Positions 17,274 through 25,953 of a stretch of 64,000 bases of DNA are shown here, one piece after another; the first letter of the stretch is position 1, and each line of letters opens with the position of its first letter. Source of the stretch: Runella limosa DSM 17973. Lineage in GTDB: Bacteria; Bacteroidota; Bacteroidia; Cytophagales; Spirosomataceae. The translations under genes and the position numbers were made by a program. The notes under the pieces were generated by a model. It was given only the letters and a program-made list of their open reading frames with translations. It had not been told where the DNA came from and made no database searches. Location: positions 527,147 through 591,146 of the forward strand of contig NZ_KI519420.1 in the NCBI RefSeq assembly GCF_000482465.1. Direction: 5' to 3'.

Positions 17274-18038
17274 ATGACACTATTGACCCATAAAGTGATT
17301 TTTCTCACGGGAGGTGCTTCGGGCATTGGCGAAGCTTGTGCTGATGCGTATGTAAAAGCGGGGGCTCGGGTTTTGGTGATGGACAAAGACGAAACTTCTT
17401 TGAATCAGCTAATGAGCCGTTTAGGCAACGAACACGCTGGTTTTGTCGGAGATGTGCAACATGAAGCAGACGTAAAATTGGCGATTGAAACGGCCATTGC
17501 TCGGTTTGGTAGAATAGATGTGATTCATAACAATGCTGGGATTGCTAGTCCCTCAAAACCGCTCGACCAAACCACCGAAAACGAATGGGATAGCTTATTT
17601 TCCATCAATTTGAAAAGCGTGTATTGGACTACCCGTTATGGCATCGAAGCCCTGAAAGCGACCAAGGGTTGTATTTTAAACACCTCCAGCATGGTAGGGA
17701 CGATGGGGCAGGAAAATCACGCGGCTTACGTGGCTACCAAAGGGGGGATGAGCGCCCTAACCAAAGCCATGGCCTTGGATTATGCTCCTTTTGGTATTAG
17801 GGTCAATGCTATCTGTCCTGCGGGTGTATGGACGCCTATGCTGCGCAACTGGGCAACACAACAGCCTAATCCAGAGGTTATTGAAAATTATTTGGACAAC
17901 ATTCACGCCCTGGGCTACTGTCCCGAAGGCGATGTCATTGCCGATGTGGCGGTGTTTTTGGTCTCTGAGGCCGCTCGGTTCGTAACGGGCTGTATCATGC
18001 CCGTAAGCGGAGGGGCGGAATTGGGTTATAAAAAATAA
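17274..18038 (+). CDS. SDR oxidoreductase of the fucose pathway
   Basis: A 254-residue classical SDR with GGASGIG at 13-19, NNAG at 86-89, Ser138/139, Tyr152 and Lys156 (YVATK). In oxidative fucose pathways two SDRs of this kind occur: L-fucose 1-dehydrogenase and 2-keto-3-deoxy-L-fuconate 4-dehydrogenase. Only one SDR lies in this cluster. Its place directly after the dehydratase fits the second role somewhat better, but sequence alone does not decide. It is co-directional, 12 bp after the dehydratase and 5 bp before the mutarotase. Confidence 0.8.
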   Translation: MTLLTHKVIFLTGGASGIGEACADAYVKAGARVLVMDKDETSLNQLMSRLGNEHAGFVGDVQHEADVKLAIETAIARFGRIDVIHNNAGIASPSKPLDQTTENEWDSLFSINLKSVYWTTRYGIEALKATKGCILNTSSMVGTMGQENHAAYVATKGGMSALTKAMALDYAPFGIRVNAICPAGVWTPMLRNWATQQPNPEVIENYLDNIHALGYCPEGDVIADVAVFLVSEAARFVTGCIMPVSGGAELGYKK

Positions 18039-18043
18039 AGAAG

Positions 18044-18400
18044 ATGAAAACACACAGAACTTGTTTGGCGCTCGATTTGAAAGACGACGACGAACTCATT
18101 GCCCAATACGAACATTTTCATCAGCCAGAACACATTTGGCCCGAAATTCCCCGAGGAATCGGGGCGGGTGGAATCGTAGATATGCAAATTTATCGCATCG
18201 GGACGCGGCTTTTTATGATTGTCGAAACCGAAGAAGGTACTGACCTGAATACGGCTTTTGAAGCCATTGGCAAAATGCCTCGACAACCAGAGTGGGCCGC
18301 TTTTATGCATGGATTCCAACAACGGTTGGCGAATGCGAAACCTGACGAGCATTGGGCTGAAATGAAACCAGTTTTTATGCTAACCGAATGTCTGAAGTGA
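18044..18400 (+). CDS. L-fucose/L-rhamnose mutarotase (RhaM-like)
   Basis: A 118-residue protein of the RhaM/YiiL family, with YEHFHQPEHIWPEI near the N-terminus carrying the catalytic histidine, and FMIVETEEG and MHGFQQRL further on. It interconverts alpha and beta anomers of 6-deoxy-L-sugars. In Xanthomonas a protein of this family acts on L-fucose, which fits this neighbourhood. It is not the FucU family of E. coli. It lies 5 bp after the SDR and overlaps the permease gene by 13 bp, so translation of the three genes is probably coupled. Confidence 0.88.
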   Translation: MKTHRTCLALDLKDDDELIAQYEHFHQPEHIWPEIPRGIGAGGIVDMQIYRIGTRLFMIVETEEGTDLNTAFEAIGKMPRQPEWAAFMHGFQQRLANAKPDEHWAEMKPVFMLTECLK

Positions 18401-19632
18401 AAAACCGAAACCAATTTCTGATACCGCTTTTGGTGGTAATGAGCCTGATGTTTATTTGGAATTTGAGCCGAAACATCAACGATGTGCTTATTCCACACCT
18501 CAAAAGAGCTTGCCAATTGACTGATTTTCAGTCTTCGCTGGTGCAGTCGGCTTTTTTTGGTGGGTATTTTTTGTTGGCTTTGCCCGTGGGGCAATACATC
18601 CGTCGTTTTGGGTATAGGGCGGGCATGATTACGGGGCTTTTTATGGCTGCATTGGGCGCATTTTTATTTTTCCCAGCGGCCGAAACACGCTTTTATCCGC
18701 TTTTTTTGACTGCTTTGTTCATCATGGCTGCAGGTTTCACCTTTCTGGAAGTGACCGCCACACCGTATGTTTCGGTTTTGGGGGATCCCGAAAAAGCCTC
18801 TGGACGGCTGAGTTTGGCGGCGGCTGTGGGTTCTGTTGGGGCTACCATCGGCCCCTACCTTGGAGCGGTGTTTTTGCTTCATGCCACTGACACGCCCGAA
18901 ACGGCTGTTCAGCAATTTAGCCCGAGCCAATTAGCCGATTATCTCAACGCCGAAGCCCAATTGGTCAAAATGCCTTACCTGAGTTTAGGGGCTTTGTTTA
19001 TGGTATTGGGGGGGATGTTATTTTTTATCAAAATGCCCGCCATTCATGAAGAAGGAGAAGAAAATGTTCGGTTAAAATCCATTTTTAAGTTTAAACATAC
19101 GGTGCTGGGCGCACTGGGCGTATTTTGTTATTTGGGTGCCGAAGTAGGGATTGTCAGTTTTCTAATTCGTTATTCCAAATCACTACAAATTGATGGATTA
19201 GGGGAGCAGAAAGCCGCGTTGTTTATCACCTTATTTATGGCCTTGGTCTTGGTGGGGCGCTTGGCTGGAGCGTATTTTCTGCAAAAAGTAAATCCCTCCA
19301 AAGTGTTGATAGCCTGTGCGTTGGGCGCGATTGCGCTGGTTGCAGTTGCTATTGTGAGTACTGGTTATGTTTCGATTTTTTCTCTTTCAATCGTGGGGCT
19401 TTTTACGTCGGTGATGTACCCCATCTTGTTTACGTTAAGCATTAAAAACCTGGGTGCTTATACCAAAACAGGTTCGTCGTTGATTATCATGAGCATTGTA
19501 GGGGGAGCCATTGTACCTCCACTTATGGGACTCATTTCTGATATGTACAGCATTCGCTTTGCTTTTTTGCTACCCGTTTTGTGTTATGCTTACATTTTGT
19601 ATTACGCCCAAAAAGGCCATATTATCAGGTAG
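18388..19632 (+). CDS. fucP: L-fucose:H+ symporter, MFS
   Basis: A 414-residue major-facilitator protein with about 12 transmembrane helices. The N-terminal segment MFIWNLSRNINDVLIPHLK with SSLVQSAFFGGYFLLALP closely resembles FucP, including the polar residues early in helix 1 and the helix 2 region that bind the sugar. It imports L-fucose with protons. It overlaps the mutarotase gene by 13 bp and is followed by the second fucosidase 16 bp on, so it belongs to the same transcript. Confidence 0.92.
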   Translation: MSEVKNRNQFLIPLLVVMSLMFIWNLSRNINDVLIPHLKRACQLTDFQSSLVQSAFFGGYFLLALPVGQYIRRFGYRAGMITGLFMAALGAFLFFPAAETRFYPLFLTALFIMAAGFTFLEVTATPYVSVLGDPEKASGRLSLAAAVGSVGATIGPYLGAVFLLHATDTPETAVQQFSPSQLADYLNAEAQLVKMPYLSLGALFMVLGGMLFFIKMPAIHEEGEENVRLKSIFKFKHTVLGALGVFCYLGAEVGIVSFLIRYSKSLQIDGLGEQKAALFITLFMALVLVGRLAGAYFLQKVNPSKVLIACALGAIALVAVAIVSTGYVSIFSLSIVGLFTSVMYPILFTLSIKNLGAYTKTGSSLIIMSIVGGAIVPPLMGLISDMYSIRFAFLLPVLCYAYILYYAQKGHIIR

Positions 19633-19648
19633 TTAAACGCCATTTTCA

Positions 19649-21367
19649 ATGAAAAAAATATCCGTCATTCTCCTGCTTTGTCTAATTGCTTTTAAAGGTA
19701 TTACTCAAAAAAACAGTTCAAAAGAGCAGCGCCTAAAGTGGTGGCAAGATGCCAAAATGGGCTTGTTTGTCCATTGGGGGCCTGTGTCACTGATTGGAAA
19801 AGAAATTAGTTGGTCGCGCAATGGCTACGGTAAAAGCAAGTACGATTCGTTGTATTTGCGGTTTAACCCCAAGCAATTCAACGCTAAAGAATGGGTAAAG
19901 TTAGCCCAGGCAGGGGGAATGAAGTACTTGGTTTTGACGTCAAAACACCACGATGGTTTTTGCCTTTTTGATACCAAAACCACGTCTTACAACATCATAA
20001 ACAGCCCTTTTGGAAGGGATGTTTGCAAAGAACTTGCCCAAGCTGCCCACGATGCAGGGATGCCCATTGGCTGGTATTTTTCGGTGGCCGACTGGAAAGA
20101 CCTCGATTGTAGGAACCCCAAAACTAACGATATTTTTGCCAATCGGGTGGAGGAGCAGGTGCGTGAATTGTTGAGTAATTATGGCAAAATTAGCTTGTTG
20201 TGGATTGATTACGAAGGGGCGCCCAGCCCCATTCACCCCAAAAGAGTGTTTGAGTTGGCACGTAAGTTACAGCCCGAAATCATCATCAACAATCGGCTCG
20301 AACCTTTCAATCCCGACGAATCGCACGCTCGGGTAGGGGCTTACGCCGACTATGCTACGCCCGAAGGGTTTGTGGCTGGGTATGGCGCCGTGCCTTGGGA
20401 AACCTGCACCAACATGGGGCATCAGTGGGCGTGGCGTTTCAACGATACCCCGCGCAGTTTGAAAGAATCGGTGCATACGTTGCTTCGGTGCGTAGGTGGA
20501 AACGGCAACCTTTTGTTCAATATCGGCCCCGATAGTTTGGGCGTTTTTCCACCCAACTTTGTAGCACGGGCAACCGAAATGGGCGATTGGCTAAACAAAA
20601 ATGCGGAAGCCGTTTACCAAACCAAAGGAGGCGTTTATACCCCCGCAAAAAACTACGTGAGTTCGTACCGAGGCAACAAACTGTATTTGCATTTATTGAA
20701 CAACACGGGCGACGAAATCAAACTCCCGCCCATGACAGCCAACGTCAAAAAAGTGTCTTTGTTGAATGGAGAGGCTATTTCGTTTACGCAAACCAAAACC
20801 GATGTAACCCTGAAACTTCCCCAAAACGGGCGCGATTCCATCGCTACAATTGTGACACTTTCGTTGGATAAACCTGCTGCGCAATTGGGTCAAATTATCC
20901 CTTTTACGACCACTCATTCATTGGCTTACGGCAAAAAAGCGACCGCTTCGAGTTCAATGGGTGAATTTTTGCACGACCCCTCGGCGGCTTTTGATGACAA
21001 CCCCGCAACTTGTTGGAAAATGGGGCGGCGTACCGACGTCGATTTTGAGGCGTATTATGGAAAAGACGTACATTACCAGTCAGAAGCGGCTTTCAATTTA
21101 TTTCAAAATAAGGGTTGGATAGAAATTGATTTGGGTACAAAACAAAGAGTTAAACAGCTCAAAGTAAGCGAATTGGTGTATCAAAAATCTCAAATCAAAC
21201 GCTTTGAAATTCAGTACGAAAAGGACGGCCAATGGCTGACGCTGGCCCAAGACGAAAAAATGGGCAATTGGAGCAAAGACATCAGTCCCGTTGTTGCGCA
21301 AAAGTTTCGGTTGGTGATTTTAGACTCTTATGGTTTTGCAGGGATTCGGGAGTTTCAGTTGTTTTGA
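19649..21367 (+). CDS. Alpha-L-fucosidase GH29 (second copy) with C-terminal F5/8-type domain
   Basis: A 572-residue protein with a signal peptide ending near GITQ. The barrel at about 25-350 has GLFVHWGP, LTSKHHDGFCLF and LLWIDYEG with the nucleophile Asp187. These are classic GH29 motifs and more canonical than those of the first copy. Residues about 430-572 (YGKKATASSSMGEF, FDDNPATCWKM, WIEIDLGTKQRVKQLKVSE) match a discoidin/F5-8C-like carbohydrate-binding domain. The two fucosidases are not recent duplicates and may cut different linkages. This is the last gene before the right-hand inverted repeat. Confidence 0.94.
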   Translation: MKKISVILLLCLIAFKGITQKNSSKEQRLKWWQDAKMGLFVHWGPVSLIGKEISWSRNGYGKSKYDSLYLRFNPKQFNAKEWVKLAQAGGMKYLVLTSKHHDGFCLFDTKTTSYNIINSPFGRDVCKELAQAAHDAGMPIGWYFSVADWKDLDCRNPKTNDIFANRVEEQVRELLSNYGKISLLWIDYEGAPSPIHPKRVFELARKLQPEIIINNRLEPFNPDESHARVGAYADYATPEGFVAGYGAVPWETCTNMGHQWAWRFNDTPRSLKESVHTLLRCVGGNGNLLFNIGPDSLGVFPPNFVARATEMGDWLNKNAEAVYQTKGGVYTPAKNYVSSYRGNKLYLHLLNNTGDEIKLPPMTANVKKVSLLNGEAISFTQTKTDVTLKLPQNGRDSIATIVTLSLDKPAAQLGQIIPFTTTHSLAYGKKATASSSMGEFLHDPSAAFDDNPATCWKMGRRTDVDFEAYYGKDVHYQSEAAFNLFQNKGWIEIDLGTKQRVKQLKVSELVYQKSQIKRFEIQYEKDGQWLTLAQDEKMGNWSKDISPVVAQKFRLVILDSYGFAGIREFQLF

Positions 21368-21390
21368 AAAGCATATTGTAGAGAACTATG

Positions 21391-21465
21391 TTTTCCCGCA
21401 GATTGGCGCTGATAGTAGTCTGCGAACATCTGCGGTTTAAAATCTGCGTCAATCTGCGGGGAAAA
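21391..21465. repeat. Palindromic repeat at the right border of the fucose cluster
   Basis: The outer ends CCCGCAGATTG and CAATCTGCGGG are inverted copies. Bases 21406-21460 are the reverse complement of 13099-13153 with one mismatch. It lies between the convergent second fucosidase and the LacI-type gene, ending 6 bp before the LacI stop codon. Confidence 0.9.
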
Positions 21466-21470
21466 AAAAC

Positions 21471-22616
21471 TCAACAATTCACAGATGATCCGCGCACAAC
21501 CAATCTCGTAGGCAACTGGTAGGTTTCGATGTGAGGATTTTCCATCTGTTCCAACAAAATCCGCGCGGCCTGTCGCCCCATCTCCCAAACGGGTTGCTCA
21601 ACGGTAGTCAAAGGTGGTTCAATAATGGCCGAAATCGGGTCGTTGCTAAAACCCACGATGCCTAGTTCTTGCGGAATTTTCACGCCTCGGCTTTTGGCCA
21701 CCAACATGATTTCGATGGCCGTGGGGTCGTTGATGGCAAAAATAGCGTCGGGAGGCTGCGCAAGACTCAACAGGTAATTGGCATAAATCCGCGCTTTTTC
21801 TTCGGTCAAATCGTAGTGAATAATCAACTCATTGTCCACGGGCAGCCCGTGTTTTTGCAAGGCATCCAAGTAGCCTTTCATCCGCAACCGACTCACCAAC
21901 AACGACACGGGCCCCGCCAAATGCGCAATCCGTCGGTAGCCTTGTTGTATCAAATGCTCCACCGCCTGAAACGCCCCCGCATAATCGTCCACAATGACTT
22001 GGGGCGTGTCTAGTTCGGGGCACACGCGGTTAAAAAACACCAAAGGCACCTCTTTCCGTAGTACCGTCCGAAAATGGTCCACGTTGTTAGTTTGGGTAGT
22101 GACCGACACCAGCAAACCATCCACACGGCTGTTCATCAACGCTTTGACGTTGGCCACTTCGGTTTCGTACGATTCATCCGACTGACAAATCATCACGTTA
22201 TAACCCGCTTTTGACAAAATTTCCTGCGCGCCCATGATGACAGTGGGAAAGAAATAGTGCCGAAATTCGGGCACCAAAATCCCCACGATGTTTGTCCGAC
22301 TTTTTAGCAACGCATTTGCCAAAGGATTAGGCTGGTATTCCAATTGTTGGGCCAAATCCAGAATCATTTTGCGCGTTCCTTCGTGTATGTCCGTATGCCC
22401 CCGCAGCGCCCGTGACACCGTCGATTTCGAAATACCTAATTCATTGGCAATATCGATAATTGTGACTTGGTGCCGAGGTTTATTTTTGCGATTTTCGACG
22501 ACTTCGGGTAGCGTAAAATGATAATCACACGCCTTACAAAAGTAGCGTTGCTTCCCCCGAACAATCCCCGATTTTTGAACAAAATCTATTTGTCGGCATT
22601 TCGCACATTTAATCAT
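21471..22616 (-). CDS. LacI-family regulator with an N-terminal zinc-ribbon domain
   Basis: A 381-residue protein. Residues 50-110 hold the LacI helix-turn-helix and hinge (VTIIDIANELGISKSTVSRA, KSRTNIVGILVPE), and 115-375 the periplasmic-binding-protein-like sensor. Unlike ordinary LacI proteins it carries about 45 extra residues in front with CAKC at 4-7 and CKAC at 27-30 around RGKQRYF. That is the zinc-ribbon pattern known from InsA-type transposase N-termini. The fusion is continuous in one frame, so the extra domain is real. It is divergent from susC and probably controls that locus. The inducer is unknown. Confidence 0.9.
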   Translation of the reverse strand: MIKCAKCRQIDFVQKSGIVRGKQRYFCKACDYHFTLPEVVENRKNKPRHQVTIIDIANELGISKSTVSRALRGHTDIHEGTRKMILDLAQQLEYQPNPLANALLKSRTNIVGILVPEFRHYFFPTVIMGAQEILSKAGYNVMICQSDESYETEVANVKALMNSRVDGLLVSVTTQTNNVDHFRTVLRKEVPLVFFNRVCPELDTPQVIVDDYAGAFQAVEHLIQQGYRRIAHLAGPVSLLVSRLRMKGYLDALQKHGLPVDNELIIHYDLTEEKARIYANYLLSLAQPPDAIFAINDPTAIEIMLVAKSRGVKIPQELGIVGFSNDPISAIIEPPLTTVEQPVWEMGRQAARILLEQMENPHIETYQLPTRLVVRGSSVNC

Positions 22617-22714
22617 TATTTATTGTACTTTTTTAATTTTTTGCTTCTTTTTTCTAACTCTATCTCTACCTCAGAGCACTCCCCAACAAAGACGTATAAG
22701 TAATGCAATTACTA

Positions 22715-22748
22715 CTATCGCTACCAGTTTCGGGAAAGTTCCCGATAG
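22715..22748. promoter_or_regulatory. Nested palindrome in the lacI-susC intergenic region
   Basis: CTATCG at 22715-22720 pairs with CGATAG at 22743-22748, and inside it TCGGGA-AAGT-TCCCGA (22730-22745) forms a second dyad. It lies in the 292-bp divergent spacer and is the best operator candidate there for the LacI-type protein; a terminator-like RNA hairpin followed by TTTTTG is the alternative. Confidence 0.4.
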
Positions 22749-22908
22749 TTTTTGTGGGTAAAATTCAATTTTTTCTGTTGATTATTTAAAACCTAGCTCT
22801 AATTTCCCTCAAAATCGTCATTTCAATAGCTCCTCAGGCATTTTGATAGCCGATGATTCAAACCCTTAAAAATTGTATATTTTCAATTTATTAAAACATT
22901 CAAATCCT

Positions 22909-25900
22909 ATGCTCGGAAAATTACGAATATGGTTGCTTGTAGTAGGTCTTGTGACCCATGCTTACGCCCAAGACCTGACCATCAAAGGAAAAATCACCGA
23001 CAATTCGGGAGCTGAACTTCCAGGAGTAAATGTGACGGTAAAAGGTACGCAGAAAGGAATTGTCTCTGATGCCGAAGGCAAGTACCAACTCAGTGGCGTT
23101 CCTGCCAGAGCAACGTTGGTGTTTTCGTTTATTGGTTACCTCAAACAAGAAATCGAGGTCAATAATCGAACCGTAATAGACGTGGTACTTGAAGCCGACG
23201 TTAAGTCCATCAACGAAGTGGTTGTGGTAGGATATGGTACGCAGCGAAAAATCGAAACTACGGGCTCGATTGCCTCCGTCAAATCGTCGGACTTGGTGCA
23301 AACTCCCGTTGCCAACGTGGCACAGGGGCTACAAGCGCGCGTATCGGGGATTCAGATTAGCCAAAACTCAGGCTCTCCAGGCGGAAATGTCAGCGTCCGA
23401 ATCCGTGGCACTAACTCTATCAACGGAACTTCGGAGCCACTTTACGTGGTGGACGGAATTCAGATTTCTAACGGTGGAGGTATCAACGACGTGAGTCCCC
23501 TTTCGACCATCAACCCCAATGATATTGAGAGCGTCGAAGTGTTAAAAGATGCCTCAGCATCGGCTATTTACGGAGCGCGTGCCGCCAACGGCGTGGTACT
23601 AATCACCACCAAACGCGGTAAAAGTGGCGGAACGCGCGTGACACTTGATAGCTATTTTGGGGTTCAAAAAGTAACCAAAACGTTGCCTGTGCTCAATGCC
23701 GCCGAATTTGCCCAGCTAGAAAATGAAGTGTTCAAAAATAGCTATTACAAAGACCCTGCGTCGTTGGGGGAAGGGGTGAATTGGCAAAACCTCATTTTCC
23801 GTGAAGCTCCCATTCAAAACCATCAATTATCCATCAATGGCGGTAATGATAAAACCCAAGTAGCGCTTTCGGCCAATTATTTCGACCAAGACGGAATTAT
23901 CATCAGTTCCAATTTCAAACGTTATTCGTATCGACTAAACCTCGACCATAAAATCAGCAACCGCGTCAAAGTTGGGACGAGTATTTTGGGCAGTTATTCA
24001 GTCAACTCGGGGATTCAGACGGGTTCGACCAGCCAAGGTGATGCTGACGTCGTAACGGGCACTATCTTGGGCGCGGCCATCGGTGCACCGCCCACCTTGA
24101 AACCTTATCGCTCCGACGGCAGCATTTTTCCCTTTGGCGAGCAAGAAGACGGGCGTTATCGTGAAGTAACGAATCCGCTTGGGCTTGCGGCGGTGCTGAA
24201 CAAAACTGCCCTCAAACGGACGTTGGTGAATCTTTACGGTGAAGCTACTATTTTGAAAGGATTGACGTATCGGGCGTCTTTTAACGTGGATTTACAGAAC
24301 AATATCAACGACCGCTATTCGCCGCGTTCAATCGTTAGTTTGAGAGATTTAAACGACAATTCTGGTTCGGGCTCAAAATCCAACAGCAATTTCTTAGGAC
24401 TATTGCACGAAAGCATTTTGACCTATTCGCAAACCATTGCCACAAACCATAGCCTGAAGTTTACGGGAGTTTTTGCCTCGCAAGCTGAGTTTTCTAATGC
24501 CAATTCTATTAGTGCTTCGGGTTTTCCCAACGATGCTACCCAAAACGAAGCGTTGCAACTCGCCCTCAACCGCACCGTCAGCAGTAGCCGTAGCAAGCAA
24601 CGTTTGGACTCGTACATGGGGCGCGTGAACTATGGCTACAAAGACAAGTATTTCTTGGATTTGACCGCCCGCGTGGATGGTTCAAGCCGCTTTGGTACCA
24701 ACAATAAATACGGATTTTTTCCTGCCGTATCAGCCGCTTGGCGCTTGATTGAAGAACCATTTTTGAAAAGCGTAACTTGGCTTTCTGACCTCAAACTGCG
24801 GGCAAGCTACGGTATCACGGGGAACGCAGGCGGCATTTCGCCGTATCAGTCGCTAAGTACAGTCGCCGCCACGGGAAGCGATTATGTTTTTAACAACGCT
24901 TACGTGACGGGCATCAACCCAACGGGGATTGCGAACCCCGATTTACGTTGGGAAAAATCAACCCAAACCAACATCGGATTGGATGTAAGTGTCCTCAACA
25001 ACCGCTTTAGCTTGATTGTGGACGTATATGATAAAATTACCCGCGACTTGCTGTATATCAAAACCTTACCACTTTCGTCGGGTTATGCAAGCATTACGGG
25101 GAATTATGCCTCGTTGGAAAACAAAGGGATTGAATTTGCGGCCAATGCGCGCATTTTGGACGGGCCACTCAAGTGGAACATATCGGCCAATTTTACCCGC
25201 AACCGCAACAAAGTACTCGACCTCGACGGAGGCACCACCACGGAGCGTTTTATCACGAGCTACACCATTTTGAAAGTTGGTGAGCCATTAGGTTTGATTA
25301 AATCCTACATTTTTGACGGAATCAACCAAACGGGCGAAACCATCTTGCCAGGCTACGATGGGCGTTTGGGTGGCCACAAAGTCAAAGACTTAAACGGAGA
25401 CGGTACCATCACCTCAGCCGACCAAACCATTACGGGCAATCCTAATCCCAACTTTATCTTTGGTTTATCTACCAATTTGTCATTCAAAGGCTTTGATTTG
25501 AGTGCTTTCTTGTCGGGTTCGCAGGGCAATGACATTTACAACCTCAGCCGCTTGTCGTTTGAAAACCCACTGGGGCAACGTAACTTGTTGAAAGGCGTTG
25601 TTAATCGCTGGTCGCCTACCAACCCAAGCAACCAGTACGTCAGTGCTGCGCAAGGAGGACGTTTACCCGTGAGCAGTTATTACGTAGAAGATGGTTCGTA
25701 CATTCGTTGTAAAAACCTCACCCTTGGCTACACGCTTCCTGCCATCAAAGGAGTACAGAATATTCGGGTGTATGTCTCTGGAAATAACTTATTTACCCTT
25801 ACCAACTACAGTGGGTTTGACCCCGAAGTAAATACGTTTGCGGGTTCTAATACCGTCATTGGTATCGACAACTTTGTGTATCCACAAGCGCGTTCGTTCT

Positions 25901-25926
25901 TGGGCGGTATTCAAGTAACGTTTTAA
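22909..25926 (+). CDS. SusC/RagA-family TonB-linked outer membrane transporter
   Basis: The start at 22909 (MLGKLRIWLLVV) puts the signal peptide cleavage after THAYAQ; an ATG at 22873 would add 12 residues. About 1005 residues. A carboxypeptidase-regulatory-like domain (about 20-95: GKITDNSGAELPGVNVTVKG) precedes a SusC-type plug with EVVVVGYGTQRKIETTGSI and VRIRGTNSINGTSEPLYVVDG. The C-terminal barrel ends with aromatic FLGGIQVTF. It imports a glycan breakdown product energised by TonB and works with the SusD protein encoded next. It is the first gene of the locus and divergent from the LacI regulator. Confidence 0.96.
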   Translation: MLGKLRIWLLVVGLVTHAYAQDLTIKGKITDNSGAELPGVNVTVKGTQKGIVSDAEGKYQLSGVPARATLVFSFIGYLKQEIEVNNRTVIDVVLEADVKSINEVVVVGYGTQRKIETTGSIASVKSSDLVQTPVANVAQGLQARVSGIQISQNSGSPGGNVSVRIRGTNSINGTSEPLYVVDGIQISNGGGINDVSPLSTINPNDIESVEVLKDASASAIYGARAANGVVLITTKRGKSGGTRVTLDSYFGVQKVTKTLPVLNAAEFAQLENEVFKNSYYKDPASLGEGVNWQNLIFREAPIQNHQLSINGGNDKTQVALSANYFDQDGIIISSNFKRYSYRLNLDHKISNRVKVGTSILGSYSVNSGIQTGSTSQGDADVVTGTILGAAIGAPPTLKPYRSDGSIFPFGEQEDGRYREVTNPLGLAAVLNKTALKRTLVNLYGEATILKGLTYRASFNVDLQNNINDRYSPRSIVSLRDLNDNSGSGSKSNSNFLGLLHESILTYSQTIATNHSLKFTGVFASQAEFSNANSISASGFPNDATQNEALQLALNRTVSSSRSKQRLDSYMGRVNYGYKDKYFLDLTARVDGSSRFGTNNKYGFFPAVSAAWRLIEEPFLKSVTWLSDLKLRASYGITGNAGGISPYQSLSTVAATGSDYVFNNAYVTGINPTGIANPDLRWEKSTQTNIGLDVSVLNNRFSLIVDVYDKITRDLLYIKTLPLSSGYASITGNYASLENKGIEFAANARILDGPLKWNISANFTRNRNKVLDLDGGTTTERFITSYTILKVGEPLGLIKSYIFDGINQTGETILPGYDGRLGGHKVKDLNGDGTITSADQTITGNPNPNFIFGLSTNLSFKGFDLSAFLSGSQGNDIYNLSRLSFENPLGQRNLLKGVVNRWSPTNPSNQYVSAAQGGRLPVSSYYVEDGSYIRCKNLTLGYTLPAIKGVQNIRVYVSGNNLFTLTNYSGFDPEVNTFAGSNTVIGIDNFVYPQARSFLGGIQVTF

Positions 25927-25953
25927 GTGTCAATCTTTCAAAAAGCATTCATT

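Noticed and set aside
13097-21468. Fucose cluster as a composite transposon
   Set aside because: No transposase or integrase and no target-site duplication are visible. The border sequence is a general dispersed repeat type, so only the inverted-repeat observation is kept.
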